Part shown: positions 1-9,900 of the stretch, piece by piece | Numbering within the stretch: the stretch's first letter is position 1 | Layout: each line of letters starts with the position of its first letter | Source of the DNA: Pantanalinema sp. GBBB05 | GTDB lineage: Bacteria; Cyanobacteriota; Cyanobacteriia; Leptolyngbyales; Leptolyngbyaceae | Assembly (NCBI GenBank): GCA_016743235.1 | Contig: VRZD01000052.1 | Coordinates: 1 to 37,220 of the forward strand | Direction: 5' to 3' | DNA length: 37,220 nt | Program-made: the position numbers and the translations under genes | Notes under the pieces: model-generated | What the model was told of the DNA's origin: nothing | What the model saw: only the letters and a program-made list of their open reading frames with translations | Database searches by the model: none

Positions 1-1262
1 ATCTCCACGGGCTCCTCTCCTCGATCCACACCTCTGCGCCCAGCCCCCCCCACACCCCCAAAGTTGCCACCGTTCCCACCAACCCCCCCATACCCATTAA
101 AGTCATAACCAGTCGCACTACCACCGGCTCCGCCAATCCCACCGCCACCCCCACCACTAAACGAAATGCTACTGCTACCACTCGCGCCTGCACCCCCGAT
201 CGCCTGGTTATTGCTAAAGGCAACGTTTTGCAGTGTCACGTTTGCATCATTGATGAGCAAACCACCACCCAGACCAGCACCACCGCCACCGCCACCAACA
301 CCTGCTCCTCCATCTCCACCTTGAGCCCGACCATTGGCAATACTGAGATTTTGCAGAATAACGGTACCGGTATTGACAAAGAATACACGCACATCCCCTG
401 CATCATTACTGCCACTGTTATTGGCATCTCCGCTAATGGTTAAGTTATTAATGCCAGTGCCTTGAATGATGAGGTCATCATTCACGAAGAGTTCTGAGGC
501 AAGGCGAATCACATCGGGAGTGCCATCCGTGAACGTTGGACCTGCAAAGGTAATCGTATCGGCACCTGTGCTAGCGTTTGCGTCTAGAATGGCTTGACGC
601 AAAGAGCCTGCACCACTATCACTGGTGTTAGTCACGGTGAAAGTGGCTAGCGTATGGTTGTAGGCGAATTTCGATTGAAATTGAAATGCCTCAGAAGATT
701 CAATTTTTCCAGTATTAAATTCCAGATTCCAGTTGCCGTCCAGCGCCTCACTGCCTGTTAAGTCATTGGATGCGGCAACATCTGCACCTGTTAATTGGCT
801 CAAGATTTGCACAAATGCTTGACCAAGTTCGCCTTTAGCGACATCGCAGCCGTAGAGCAAGATATCCCCATCATCGGTCAGTGCCGTTTTCCACGACTGG
901 ATCTGGCTGGTGAATTCAGGCAAATCGCTCAGATTCAATTGGCCAGAACCAAAGTCCAGTCCACCCGCTTCTCCGTGGGAGACGATGTGGATGCTGGCAA
1001 TGCCTTCCCGTCCCAACAGCGTGTTCGTGATCTGGGCGATCGCATCCTGCGTTGGATCCAAAAAATGCACTTCACTCCCCGCTGTCACGTTGGTCGCTAA
1101 AAACTGTCCATCTGCCACCGCCGAGTCAATAAACACCAGCGAAGACGCCGGGCGCAGCGGCGTTAACCGAAGGGCATCCGAGGTTGGATAGGGCGTTGGG
1201 GAGGCGGCGATCGTGGTCGAGAGAGCCTGGTTGTCAGGAGCGGATGAGGACAGCAGGTCCAT
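1..1262 (-). CDS. DUF4347-domain, beta-helix-type surface protein (N-terminal part, runs off window)
   Basis: The reading frame is open from the ATG at 1262 to the left edge, with AAGGA about 10 nt upstream as ribosome binding site. Residues 40-200 read as a DUF4347 domain: FIDSAVAD, HIVSHGEAG, DILLYGCDVA, ADVAASNDLTG. These domains usually open very large, repeat-rich cyanobacterial exported proteins. The next part (FTVTNTSDSGAGSLRQAI, then NNLTISGDANNSG) matches the start of right-handed beta-helix or autotransporter-like regions. It is followed by Gly-rich low-complexity sequence encoded by bases 1-320. No classical signal peptide is visible, as usual for this group. The role in adhesion or the cell surface is inferred from the family. 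The C-terminal half is not in the window. Confidence 0.8.
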   Translation of the reverse strand, partial: MDLLSSSAPDNQALSTTIAASPTPYPTSDALRLTPLRPASSLVFIDSAVADGQFLATNVTAGSEVHFLDPTQDAIAQITNTLLGREGIASIHIVSHGEAGGLDFGSGQLNLSDLPEFTSQIQSWKTALTDDGDILLYGCDVAKGELGQAFVQILSQLTGADVAASNDLTGSEALDGNWNLEFNTGKIESSEAFQFQSKFAYNHTLATFTVTNTSDSGAGSLRQAILDANASTGADTITFAGPTFTDGTPDVIRLASELFVNDDLIIQGTGINNLTISGDANNSGSNDAGDVRVFFVNTGTVILQNLSIANGRAQGGDGGAGVGGGGGGAGLGGGLLINDANVTLQNVAFSNNQAIGGAGASGSSSISFSGGGGGGIGGAGGSATGYDFNGYGGVGGNGGNFGGVGGAGRRGVDRGEEPVE

Positions 1263-1991
1263 AAGTGTTGAATTCCTTGGGAGGCTGGGTTAAGAAGCGG
1301 CTCTAGACAGCACGATCGCCACCACTTGGGCGGTGCTAAAATCCACCGCCCAAGTGGCAAGCCCTGATCGCACACAGAACGTCAGTACATGGAGCGATCA
1401 GGTGCGTAAATCAGGCGCGATCGCTAAATCGACCTCAATCACATGACTACAATTGCTTTGTTGTATCTAATGTACCCAAGTGTATTTGAATAATCACGCA
1501 GTTATCAAGCCCTAAATACCAAGAATCCGTGAAGTTTAAGGGTATCTACATGTCACTCCACCCGTGTATCTATCAAGAATTTCTGTTGCATAGAGATAAT
1601 ACGGAATTTGTGAAGTTTCCCCAATCAACAAGAGCGTTTAGAAGGAGCATGCAAGCATTGAGCCATTGAGATTTCCCAGTCCTCACTCAAGGTTCTTCAC
1701 GAGATGCGCGTGTTTTCCGTTGAGAGAGAGCCACTGACGATCGCGCTCTTCATTGAGCGAACCAGTTGCCGCCCCTCAATCATCAGGATAATATTGCCCA
1801 CAGCGATCTACTGGCTGATCAGGGGATTGTGCCGGGATCAAGGAACTCAAGGCTTGACCATACCACTCTAACTGCCAGCTTTTGAGACAGGCTAACAGAC
1901 AGAATAGCCATCTCATCGGAGTGTTTCAAAAACAGATGGATACCGTTGGCAAACGCAGATCCAGATACATCAATGAATCGCCCCGGCTATC
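1263..1991. other. Intergenic region, no convincing gene
   Basis: This stretch between the DUF4347 gene and the recombinase fragment has short ORFs only, none with family-like sequence. It holds scattered HIP1 sites and AT-rich DNA around 1440-1620 that probably contains the promoter of the minus-strand DUF4347 gene. I see no tRNA, repeat array or strong terminator. Confidence 0.5.
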
Positions 1992-2273
1992 CTACAACCC
2001 CTCCTCCTCCCCGATCGCCTTCAGGTACGCCTCCGCTGCCGCCTGCTTAAACACGCCTTTGGTGTAGCGCTGGAAGATGCGATCTCTCTTAATGCCCATC
2101 AACTCCTTCCCAAACAGCGGATCAACCCCTCTCCGCGTCACCTCTGTGCCAAACGTATGCCGGAACCGATGCGGATTAATATCCTCCACCCCAGCGATCT
2201 TCCCTAGTTTCTTCACCGTCGAAGAAAAATTGGGATGGATTTGAGATAGAGATAACTGGCACTTTTTAATCAT
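1992..2273 (-). pseudogene. Tyrosine recombinase/phage integrase, C-terminal fragment
   Basis: The 93-residue frame holds the end of a tyrosine recombinase catalytic domain. HRFRHTFGT matches the conserved HxxR box, and the Tyr in RIFQRYTKG fits the nucleophile position. The first catalytic arginine and the whole N-terminal DNA-binding half are missing, so the piece cannot be active alone. Full-length enzymes are about 300 residues. It is likely the residue of an integrated element. No att-like repeat or tRNA is seen next to it. The identification is good; loss of function is inferred from length. Confidence 0.7.
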
Positions 2274-2318
2274 GCAACAAAGCCACTGTAATACTTAGCT
2301 TTCCTCACACCCGGATAG

Positions 2319-3587
2319 TTATCTACATTGAATAGGAAGCTCGATTACAAATTCTGTTCCTTGCCCGACTTGCGACTTGAAGTTGAGGACACCATGATGT
2401 TTTTCTACAACAATCTGATGAGCGATCGCAAGTCCTAGCCCTGTGCCTTTACCAACTGATTTCGTTGTAAATAGGGGTTCAAATAATCGCGGTTGAACTG
2501 ACGCTGGAATGCCAATACCATTATCTGCAATCTGAATAATGACTCGTTGGTTGGACACCTGAGTTGAGATATAGATTTGAGGATTTGGCTCAGCGAGTTT
2601 ACCTTGTACGACGGCTTCCTCAAGGGCATCAATTGCATTTGCCAAAAGATTCATAAAAACCTGATTCATCTGCCCTGGATAACAGAAAACAGATGGTACT
2701 GAACCATAAGATTTAAGGATTTCGATACGAGGACAATCCCCATTTCCTTTGAGGCGATGTTGCAAAATCATTAATGTGCTGTCGAGTCCTTCGTGCAAAT
2801 CTGCAAACATCTGAGTCTCATTGTCTGATCGGGAAAAGGTTCGGAGTGAGGTCGATATGGTCTTAATTCGTTCAGTGCCTAAGGTTAAAGATTCTAAGAT
2901 TTTGGACAGATCTTCGAGTGTAAATTCCAGATCTAAATCGTTGATCGCCTCCTTCAACTGGACAGATGGGTTTGGCAGCTCCTGCTGATATAAGTGCAAA
3001 ATCTGGCTAATTCCCTCGATATGGTCTCGCAGCGGACTAATGTTGCCAGCAATAAAGTTAATTGGATTGTTGATTTCATGGGCAATGCCTGCGACCATTT
3101 CACCCAATCCTGACAGCTTTTCTTGCTGCACTAATTGAACCTGCATTTGGTGTAAAGTGGCTGTGCGATCGCGGACTTGCTCTTCTAAAGAGTCGGTCAA
3201 CTGTTTCAGTTGCAAATGTACCCGCACTCGTGCCAGCACTTCGGTTTGGTCAAATGGTTTCGGAATATAATCAACTGCCCCCAAAGCAAAGCCTTTAGCT
3301 TTACTCTCAGCATCCGTTAGAGCAGTAGTAAAAATAATTGGAATCGATTGGGTTGTAGGATTTGCTTTTAAGCGACGGCAGGTTTCAAATCCATCGATTC
3401 CCGGCATTTGCACATCGAGCAAAATAAGTTCGGGTTGGCTTCGGGCAGCCTGAGCAAGCGCACTTTCGCCATCTACAGCTACCCGGAATGGAAATCCGGC
3501 ACTACTCAGTGTGTCTGAAAGCACCGATAGATTCATTGGGTTATCATCCACAATCAGGATAAATTTGGGATTTCCAGTTGTTAGCAT
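2319..3587 (-). CDS. Response-regulator/histidine-kinase fusion (REC-HisKA-HATPase)
   Basis: This protein of about 422 residues starts with a receiver domain (FILIVDDNPMN, phospho-acceptor in LILLDVQMPG, conserved Lys in YIPKPF). A coiled linker follows, then a kinase core: H-box GEMVAGIAHEINNPINF, N-box NLLANAIDAL, G1 DNGIGIP, G2 GTGLGLAIA. There is no membrane segment, so it is a cytoplasmic two-component protein that probably takes phosphate on its receiver from a partner kinase. I chose the ATG at 3587. The longer frame would begin at a TTG (3605), and GGTGG lies suitably upstream of the ATG. It lies 120 bp downstream of the MASE1 kinase on the same strand, so the two probably form one signalling unit. 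The signal is unknown. Confidence 0.85.
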   Translation of the reverse strand: MLTTGNPKFILIVDDNPMNLSVLSDTLSSAGFPFRVAVDGESALAQAARSQPELILLDVQMPGIDGFETCRRLKANPTTQSIPIIFTTALTDAESKAKGFALGAVDYIPKPFDQTEVLARVRVHLQLKQLTDSLEEQVRDRTATLHQMQVQLVQQEKLSGLGEMVAGIAHEINNPINFIAGNISPLRDHIEGISQILHLYQQELPNPSVQLKEAINDLDLEFTLEDLSKILESLTLGTERIKTISTSLRTFSRSDNETQMFADLHEGLDSTLMILQHRLKGNGDCPRIEILKSYGSVPSVFCYPGQMNQVFMNLLANAIDALEEAVVQGKLAEPNPQIYISTQVSNQRVIIQIADNGIGIPASVQPRLFEPLFTTKSVGKGTGLGLAIAHQIVVEKHHGVLNFKSQVGQGTEFVIELPIQCR

Positions 3588-3710
3588 TATTGTTTCAACC
3601 ACCAAACGAATAGAACATTAATCTTATTTCCATTTATAAAGACCATAAAGTTTATAGTTGGAAACTTACAAAGCTATTTGAGATTGTGTTCTGCAAATTC
3701 AAAGAAATAA

Positions 3711-6095
3711 TCAATCTAAATGTGCTTCAATAAATGCTTGTAATCGTTTAATTTGGAAACTATTTGCTAATTGAGTAATGTGTTGTACAAAGGGAGCGAG
3801 CGTTATATCCGAGTCCAAAAGTTGTCTGCCAGCTGCTACAATACCTTGAGTATTACCGTCTTGTACTAAAATGAGCAACTGTTGTAGCACTTCAGTGGCT
3901 GGTAGCGCCATTGAATTTGGCTCTGAGACATCCAAGTGATTCAACGCAGGTGTTACTTCAACCTGCTCATAGATCCATTCCAGCTTTAGTTGCTGCTGCA
4001 ATGTTTGGAGTAACAAATCAGCCTGTACAGGTTTTGGTAAAAATACACTTGCACCAGCCTCGAGCGCATCCTGCTGATTGCTCTCAAATATGCTCGCAGA
4101 AGATGCGATCGCTACCGCTTCTTTCAATGCTTCGGAGGCACGGATGTGTTTTAGCAATTGATAGCCATCCATCACTGGCATCATCAAATCAGTGATGATA
4201 ACGTCGGGTTGATGGCAGATCGCCGCATCCCAGCCTTCCTGCCCATTGTTGGCTTCAATCACCACAAAGTTCAACGGTTCCAACAAGCTCACAATCACAG
4301 AGCGATTTTCCCAACGGTCATCCACAATCAACACTTTGCGCTGCGTCCCCTGGTAACCAATGATCGTACTTTGGTCAGTGCTTCTAGACGCGATCGCCCA
4401 CTCCTGAGCTTCGGGCAATTCCACATTAAACCAGAAGGTGCTCCCTTGACCAACTTCACTCTGCACCTGAATCTCACTCCCCATAATGGCAACGATTTTT
4501 TGGCTAATCGACAACCCTAAACCACTTCCCTCAGTTTGTTTGCGCCGATCTCCCACTTGCTCAAATGGGCGGAAAATCTGCTTTAGCTGTTCTGGAGTCA
4601 TGCCAACACCAGTATCCGTTATCTGAAACCGCAAGCGATACATGGAACTTATGTCCAACTTCTGAGCCTTGATGAGAAAGGTAACGCCACCGTGCTCGGT
4701 AAATTTAACCGCATTGCCGAGGAGATTAATCAGCACCTGACGTAACCGCTTTTCATCCGCTCGAATTCCCATTGGCAACTCTGAATCAGCCTGGTAGACA
4801 AAGTTAATCCCTTTATGTTCAGCCCGAACCCGGCAAATCTCGGCCACGCCTTGCAGAAAAGAGGGGAAGTGAAACTCAGTTTCTACAAGGTCAAGTTTAC
4901 GAGCCTCAATTTTAGACAAATCCAAAATATCGTTGATTAACATCAGCAGGTGAGAGCCACATTGTTCAATGACGCTGACACCTCGACGTTCATGGGCAGT
5001 GAGTGTTTTGGAGCGTTGCAGAATTTGAGCGTAGCCCAGAATACCGTTGAGCGGGGTTCGTAACTCATGGCTCATATTGGCCAGAAACTCGCTTTTTGCC
5101 TGATTGGCGGCGTCAGCGGCTTCCTTCGCAACCTGAAGTTCTAGTGTACGTTCTTCGACCCGCTGTTCCAAGGCTTCGTTCGCATGCCTCAGTTTAAATT
5201 CAGATTTGCGATTTTCGTTCACGACGGTCAGCAGAAAGTAAGCCGTCAAGGCAATGACACAAATGAACGATTGCAATGACCAAAACGATTCGATGATTGA
5301 ATTTCTGGCAAAGGCTCCTGACCCACGGACCGTACCAGAAACCGCAATCACAGCAATGACCACGACCATCAGCGTAGATTCCGTTGCCCTAAACCGGAAG
5401 GCAGACCAGAGCAACAGCGGAATCATCATATACTCAAGAGGATTACCTGACCAAAACGCAATTCGACTAATCCCAATTAACACCCCAAACATCATCATAA
5501 ACTCGACAATCCGCGACCAGTTCAATCGCTCTCGTCGCCAGGGGTGTGTTGCCCATGCCAAAACCAACGGGGCAATAATTAATCTGCCCGTAATAACACT
5601 AATAGACCAGGTAACCCAAACCGTTCCATAAAACTCCCACGGCAGTTTCCCTGTCAAACAGAGAATCCCAACTGCAAAACTTGTCGTGATCGCTGGACTG
5701 GGTAAAATTAAGATCAGGAACTTCAGGACATTGCGCGATCGTTCAAATAAGTTGCGGCAATCAATGAACCGGTTAAGTAACCACGCCGTTATTAGTGGTT
5801 CCACTACCCCAATTAAAGCAATCCCAATAATGGTCGGAGCATCCTTATAGAACAACAGTGAGTTCGTAATTAGCTCAGCGATAAAAATAGGAAATCCAAC
5901 ACGATAGCCTAACAATAGAACAATTGCTAAATAGAAGCCCGATGAAGGCCAAATAGCCGACGCTCCATTTTCAAATGAAACAGACTGAGACAGCATTGCC
6001 AGCCCATAATGAACAACGGCAATCCCAATCGTTATAACTAGAAAGTGTTGATAGGGCAGGCGTAGCCCCCTATACGCTTGTAGGGTATTGTGCAC
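3711..6095 (-). CDS. MASE1 membrane hybrid histidine kinase
   Basis: The 794-residue protein starts with a MASE1 sensor of about eight membrane segments (residues 15-300; ENGASAIWPSSGFYLA is the typical MASE1 signature). A coiled coil, HisKA (NMSHELRTPLNGI), HATPase (NLLGNAVKF, DTGVGM, GSGLGLSIS) and a C-terminal receiver (VLIVDD, ITDLMMPVMDG, FLPKP) follow. The last 100 residues are helical and may be a degenerate phosphotransfer domain, but I see no clear active-site His. The frame starts with GTG at 6095; AAGG lies upstream and no earlier ATG fits. It probably senses a membrane or soluble signal and passes phosphate to its own receiver and to the fusion protein encoded downstream. The ligand is not known for this family. 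Confidence 0.85.
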   Translation of the reverse strand: MHNTLQAYRGLRLPYQHFLVITIGIAVVHYGLAMLSQSVSFENGASAIWPSSGFYLAIVLLLGYRVGFPIFIAELITNSLLFYKDAPTIIGIALIGVVEPLITAWLLNRFIDCRNLFERSRNVLKFLILILPSPAITTSFAVGILCLTGKLPWEFYGTVWVTWSISVITGRLIIAPLVLAWATHPWRRERLNWSRIVEFMMMFGVLIGISRIAFWSGNPLEYMMIPLLLWSAFRFRATESTLMVVVIAVIAVSGTVRGSGAFARNSIIESFWSLQSFICVIALTAYFLLTVVNENRKSEFKLRHANEALEQRVEERTLELQVAKEAADAANQAKSEFLANMSHELRTPLNGILGYAQILQRSKTLTAHERRGVSVIEQCGSHLLMLINDILDLSKIEARKLDLVETEFHFPSFLQGVAEICRVRAEHKGINFVYQADSELPMGIRADEKRLRQVLINLLGNAVKFTEHGGVTFLIKAQKLDISSMYRLRFQITDTGVGMTPEQLKQIFRPFEQVGDRRKQTEGSGLGLSISQKIVAIMGSEIQVQSEVGQGSTFWFNVELPEAQEWAIASRSTDQSTIIGYQGTQRKVLIVDDRWENRSVIVSLLEPLNFVVIEANNGQEGWDAAICHQPDVIITDLMMPVMDGYQLLKHIRASEALKEAVAIASSASIFESNQQDALEAGASVFLPKPVQADLLLQTLQQQLKLEWIYEQVEVTPALNHLDVSEPNSMALPATEVLQQLLILVQDGNTQGIVAAGRQLLDSDITLAPFVQHITQLANSFQIKRLQAFIEAHLD

Positions 6096-6659
6096 TATAC
6101 GTGACCTTGAGGAGTTTTTGGCTGAACCCGATGCTCTTCATTTCAAGTCAACGAATTACTGATTAACTTTATATGAAAGCTATAGTTCCCAAAGTACGAG
6201 AGCCATCGACTATGCATCTCACAGAGAAATATTAAAGTTTTGTTAAGGTAACTTATTTTAGTAACTTAATGATAATCGGATCAAAAGCTACCTCCTTCCC
6301 CTCCTGAAGTGTGACTGTAAGGATAGTTGAGCAAAATCAGAAAGCATAAATTGAGCAACTTAGAGCCTGAAAGTCTCATAATCCTGTTCCTCACCGCCTT
6401 TCTTTGAGCGGGCTCTAAAGCATAAATTGAGCAAAAGTTTAGAAACGGCTTATCGTGTGTAGAAGTGGTTTAACAGCAGCACATCTAGGGCCTTCGTTAC
6501 TATGCTCCTCCAGATTCAGATGCGGTTGCAAGCGATCGCCTATGCAGACAGCCCCCTATATTAGCCTTAAACAGAGGCTGGGTTTCTAACTTTGGAGGGT
6601 AGGCAAAAAGGCGCTTCCCATCGAAAGTGATATGTAGCTCTATATAGTTGCCCTTTGAG
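6096..6659. other. Intergenic region with an 18-bp direct repeat
   Basis: This stretch separates the divergent MASE1 kinase and XRE genes and must hold both promoters. The sequence AAAGCATAAATTGAGCAA occurs at 6341-6358 and again at 6417-6434, 76 bp apart. Similar shorter pieces (GTTGAGCAAAA) lie nearby. The repeats could be regulator-binding sites, but nothing proves it. No coding sequence is recognised here. Confidence 0.5.
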
Positions 6660-6956
6660 ATGCTCCTCAAACCCAGACCGCGTCGGCTGCAACAACCTGC
6701 GATCGCTCAACTCGTCCGGGAACTACGCGCTATCATGCAGCTATCGCAGGAAAAGTTTGCCGACGAGCTGGGCATGACCTTTGCCACCATTAATCGCTGG
6801 GAAAATGGCCACGCTATGCCTTCTCCTCTAGCGCTTAAACAAATCAACAGGTTGCTGAACTACCTATCTCAATCCTCCGATGCAAGGTGCGGCGACGGAG
6901 CCACGCTATCCGCAGCAAATATGTTCTGGGCAAGGAACCAAACGCATGAAGGCTAG
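6660..6956 (+). CDS. Small XRE-family helix-turn-helix regulator
   Basis: The roughly 98-residue product contains an XRE/Cro-type HTH at residues 15-65: IAQLVRELRAIMQLSQEKFADELGMTF, then TINRWENGHAMPS. This is a DNA-binding protein without a visible sensor domain; the C-terminal 25 residues are non-conserved. The frame also allows a TTG start at 6648, but the ATG at 6660 leaves the HTH intact and is preferred. Its last 11 bp overlap the ATG (6946) of the hybrid kinase downstream, so the two genes are translationally coupled and probably work together. The target is unknown. Confidence 0.75.
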   Translation: MLLKPRPRRLQQPAIAQLVRELRAIMQLSQEKFADELGMTFATINRWENGHAMPSPLALKQINRLLNYLSQSSDARCGDGATLSAANMFWARNQTHEG

Positions 6957-9900
6957 GAGGAAACCTGAGAGCAATCGCCTGCTTCACGGTGGCATAGCAG
7001 TGCTGAGTGTGGCTGTGGCACTGGGACTGACGCTGCTACTTGAGCCGTGGCTTTATCCGACCGTCACGCCATTCTTTTTTGTAGCGGTCATCGTGAGCGC
7101 AGGGGTGGGCGGATGGGAAGCTGGATTGCTGGCAACAGTGCTGTCTACGCTAGCTGTTCACTACTGTTTCATTGAGCCGCGCTCTTTGTGGTCGATCGTT
7201 CAGGTTGGGACTGGAGTGCGGTTGGGATTGTTTGCGATCACCGCTGCGTTGACCAGTTGGCTCGATCACTCCCGGCGCATGGCTTTAAATCGTGCCAGAG
7301 CCGATTACCAGGCGCTCAAGGAAACCATCGAACGCGAAGAGGGCGCGAGAATTAAACGCCAACAGGCGGAGGAGGCATTGCGGCAAAGCGAAGATCGGTT
7401 TCATGCAGTGGCGGCTAATTTACCCAAAGGGGCTGTTTTCATCCTGGATCGCGATTGGTGCTATTTGCTAGCTGCAGGCGAAGCCCTGCAAGCAGCAGGT
7501 ATGCGTTCCGAGGATTTGGTGGGTAAAACAATCTGGGAAGCGCTTGATCCCGCTCTGGCAAAGAACTATGAACCTAACTTGCGTCAGGCGCTAAGTGGCA
7601 CACCGTTTAGCCTGGAGCATGAGAGTCACGGCAGCTCTTACATTTCTCACGGCACACCGCTGTATGACGATCGTGGAGACATTTATGCCGTGTTGGTCAT
7701 GTCCTATGACATTAGCGATCGCAAGCAGGCAGAAGCCCAATTGCGTCGCGTTGCGAACCTGGATACATTTCGGGTGGCGTTGTTGGATGCGCTGCGTTTG
7801 GTCGGCGCCCTCTGTGTCACCGAATCCCAGCCGCGCCTGTGGTCGGAAACAGAAATTGAACTGGTGCGCGAAACCGCCGATCGCCTCTGGGCAGCCATAG
7901 AGCGTACCCGCGCTGAAGCCGCCTTACGCAAATCAGAGGAGAAATATCGATCGCTGTTTGAGTCGATCGACGAGGGCTTTAACCTGCTGGAAATGATGCT
8001 CGACGAGGCCGGCAATCCCTATGACTTCCGCATTGTGGAAACCAATCCAGCCTGGGAGCAGCAAACTGGACTCGCGGATGCCACGGGCAAGACGTTGTTG
8101 GAAATCGCCCCCACCTTTGAACGGCAGTGGATTGATTTCTACAGCAACGTTGTGTTTTCTGGCAAAGCTGCGCGTACCGAGTACTACACTGAACCGGTTC
8201 AGCGCTGGTATAACGTTTTTGCCTCGCGGGTTGGCGGTGCAGGCAGTCGCCAAATTGCCGTTGTGTTTAACGACATTACTGATCGCAAACGCCGCGAAGC
8301 CAATCTGGCGTTTCTAGCTGAAATTCAAACCGATTGTGCCCGACTTACCACGGTTGCCGAAATGATGCAGACCGTCGGGGCAAAAATCGGCTCCTATTTG
8401 AATCTTTCGATCTGTGCTTTTGTTGATGTGGACGAAGCTCACGATCGAGCGATCGTCTATCACACTTGGCACCGAGAAGACGCACCAAACCTGATGGGCA
8501 CCTATCGCATTTCCGAATTTGTTACTGAAGCATTTTACAGAGCGGCACGGGCTGGAGAGATTGTGATCATCAACGATACGAACACGGATGCACGGACGAA
8601 TGCGGAGAATTGCGCCGCTCTCAACGTTCAAGCATTCATCCATGTGCCATTTCTGCACGACGGGCAATGGAAGTTTCTATTCAACGGGTATGACTCACGC
8701 CCGCGCCAGTGGCGGGAGGATGAGATTGAGGTGTTTCGTGAACTCGCCAACCAAATTTTTCCCCGGTTGGAACGGGCTCGGGCAGAGGAAGCGTTGCGTC
8801 ACAGCGAATCCCGCTTCCGCCTGATGGTAGAAAGTGCCAAAGAATACGCCATCTTCACCCTTGACCTGAATGGGGTTGTGACAGGCTGGAATGCGGGTGC
8901 CGAACGGCTATTAGGTTACTTAGAAGCCGAAATTGTCGGTTGCAGCGGTCGGATCATTTTTACCCCAGAAGACCAGGAACAGGGACGCCATGAGCGGGAA
9001 CTACAGCTTGCGCTGACTCAAGGACGGGCGGAAAACGAGCGCTGGCATGTGCGGCAAGATGGCAGTCGCTTTTGGGGCAGCGGCATAGTCATGCCATTGC
9101 AGGATGAAGCAGGCAACGTACAGGGATTTGTCAAAATCATGCAGGACAAAACCACTCAAAGGCAGACCCAAGCCGAGCGAGAGCAACTGCTGCACCGGGA
9201 ACAAGCCGCCCGAGAAACAGCAGAAACCGCCAATCGCATCAAAGATGAGTTTTTAGCGGTGCTGTCTCACGAACTGCGATCGCCCCTCAACCCGATTCTC
9301 GGTTGGGCAAAACTGCTCAAAGCTGGCAATTTGGACGCGGCTAAAACGGCTCAAGCAATTACGACGATCGAACGCAACGCCAAGTTACAATCCGAACTGA
9401 TCGAAGACTTACTCGATGTCTCTCGGATTTTGCAAGGCAAACTCAGCCTCAATGCTAGCCCAGTTGATTTAGCCGTTACCATTCGCGGCGCGATCGAAAC
9501 GGTGCGACTTGCCGCTGAAGCCAAATCCATTACCGTAGAAGCCAATTTGGATGCAGTCGAACCAGTCTCCGGTGATGCCACTCGTTTACAGCAGGTTGTG
9601 TGGAATCTGCTCTCGAACGCTGTGAAATTCACGCCCACGGGCGGACGAGTGGAGGTGCGATTAGAGCCGGTTGACCACCAAGCCCAAATCACGGTTAGCG
9701 ACACCGGCAAAGGCATTCCAGCGAATTTTCTACCCTATGTGTTTGACTATTTTCGCCAAGAAGATGGCGCCACCACTCGTCAATTTGGCGGCTTGGGTTT
9801 GGGCTTAGCGATCGTTCGTCACTTGGTAGAGCTGCATGGTGGTACGGTGGCAGTCGCCAGTGCAGGCGAAGGACTGGGAGCCACGTTTACCGTCAACCTA

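Noticed and set aside
228..1375. Plus-strand and short minus-strand ORFs over the first 1.4 kb
   Set aside because: They are shadows of the minus-strand DUF4347 reading frame, which is open to the window edge and has clear domain motifs.
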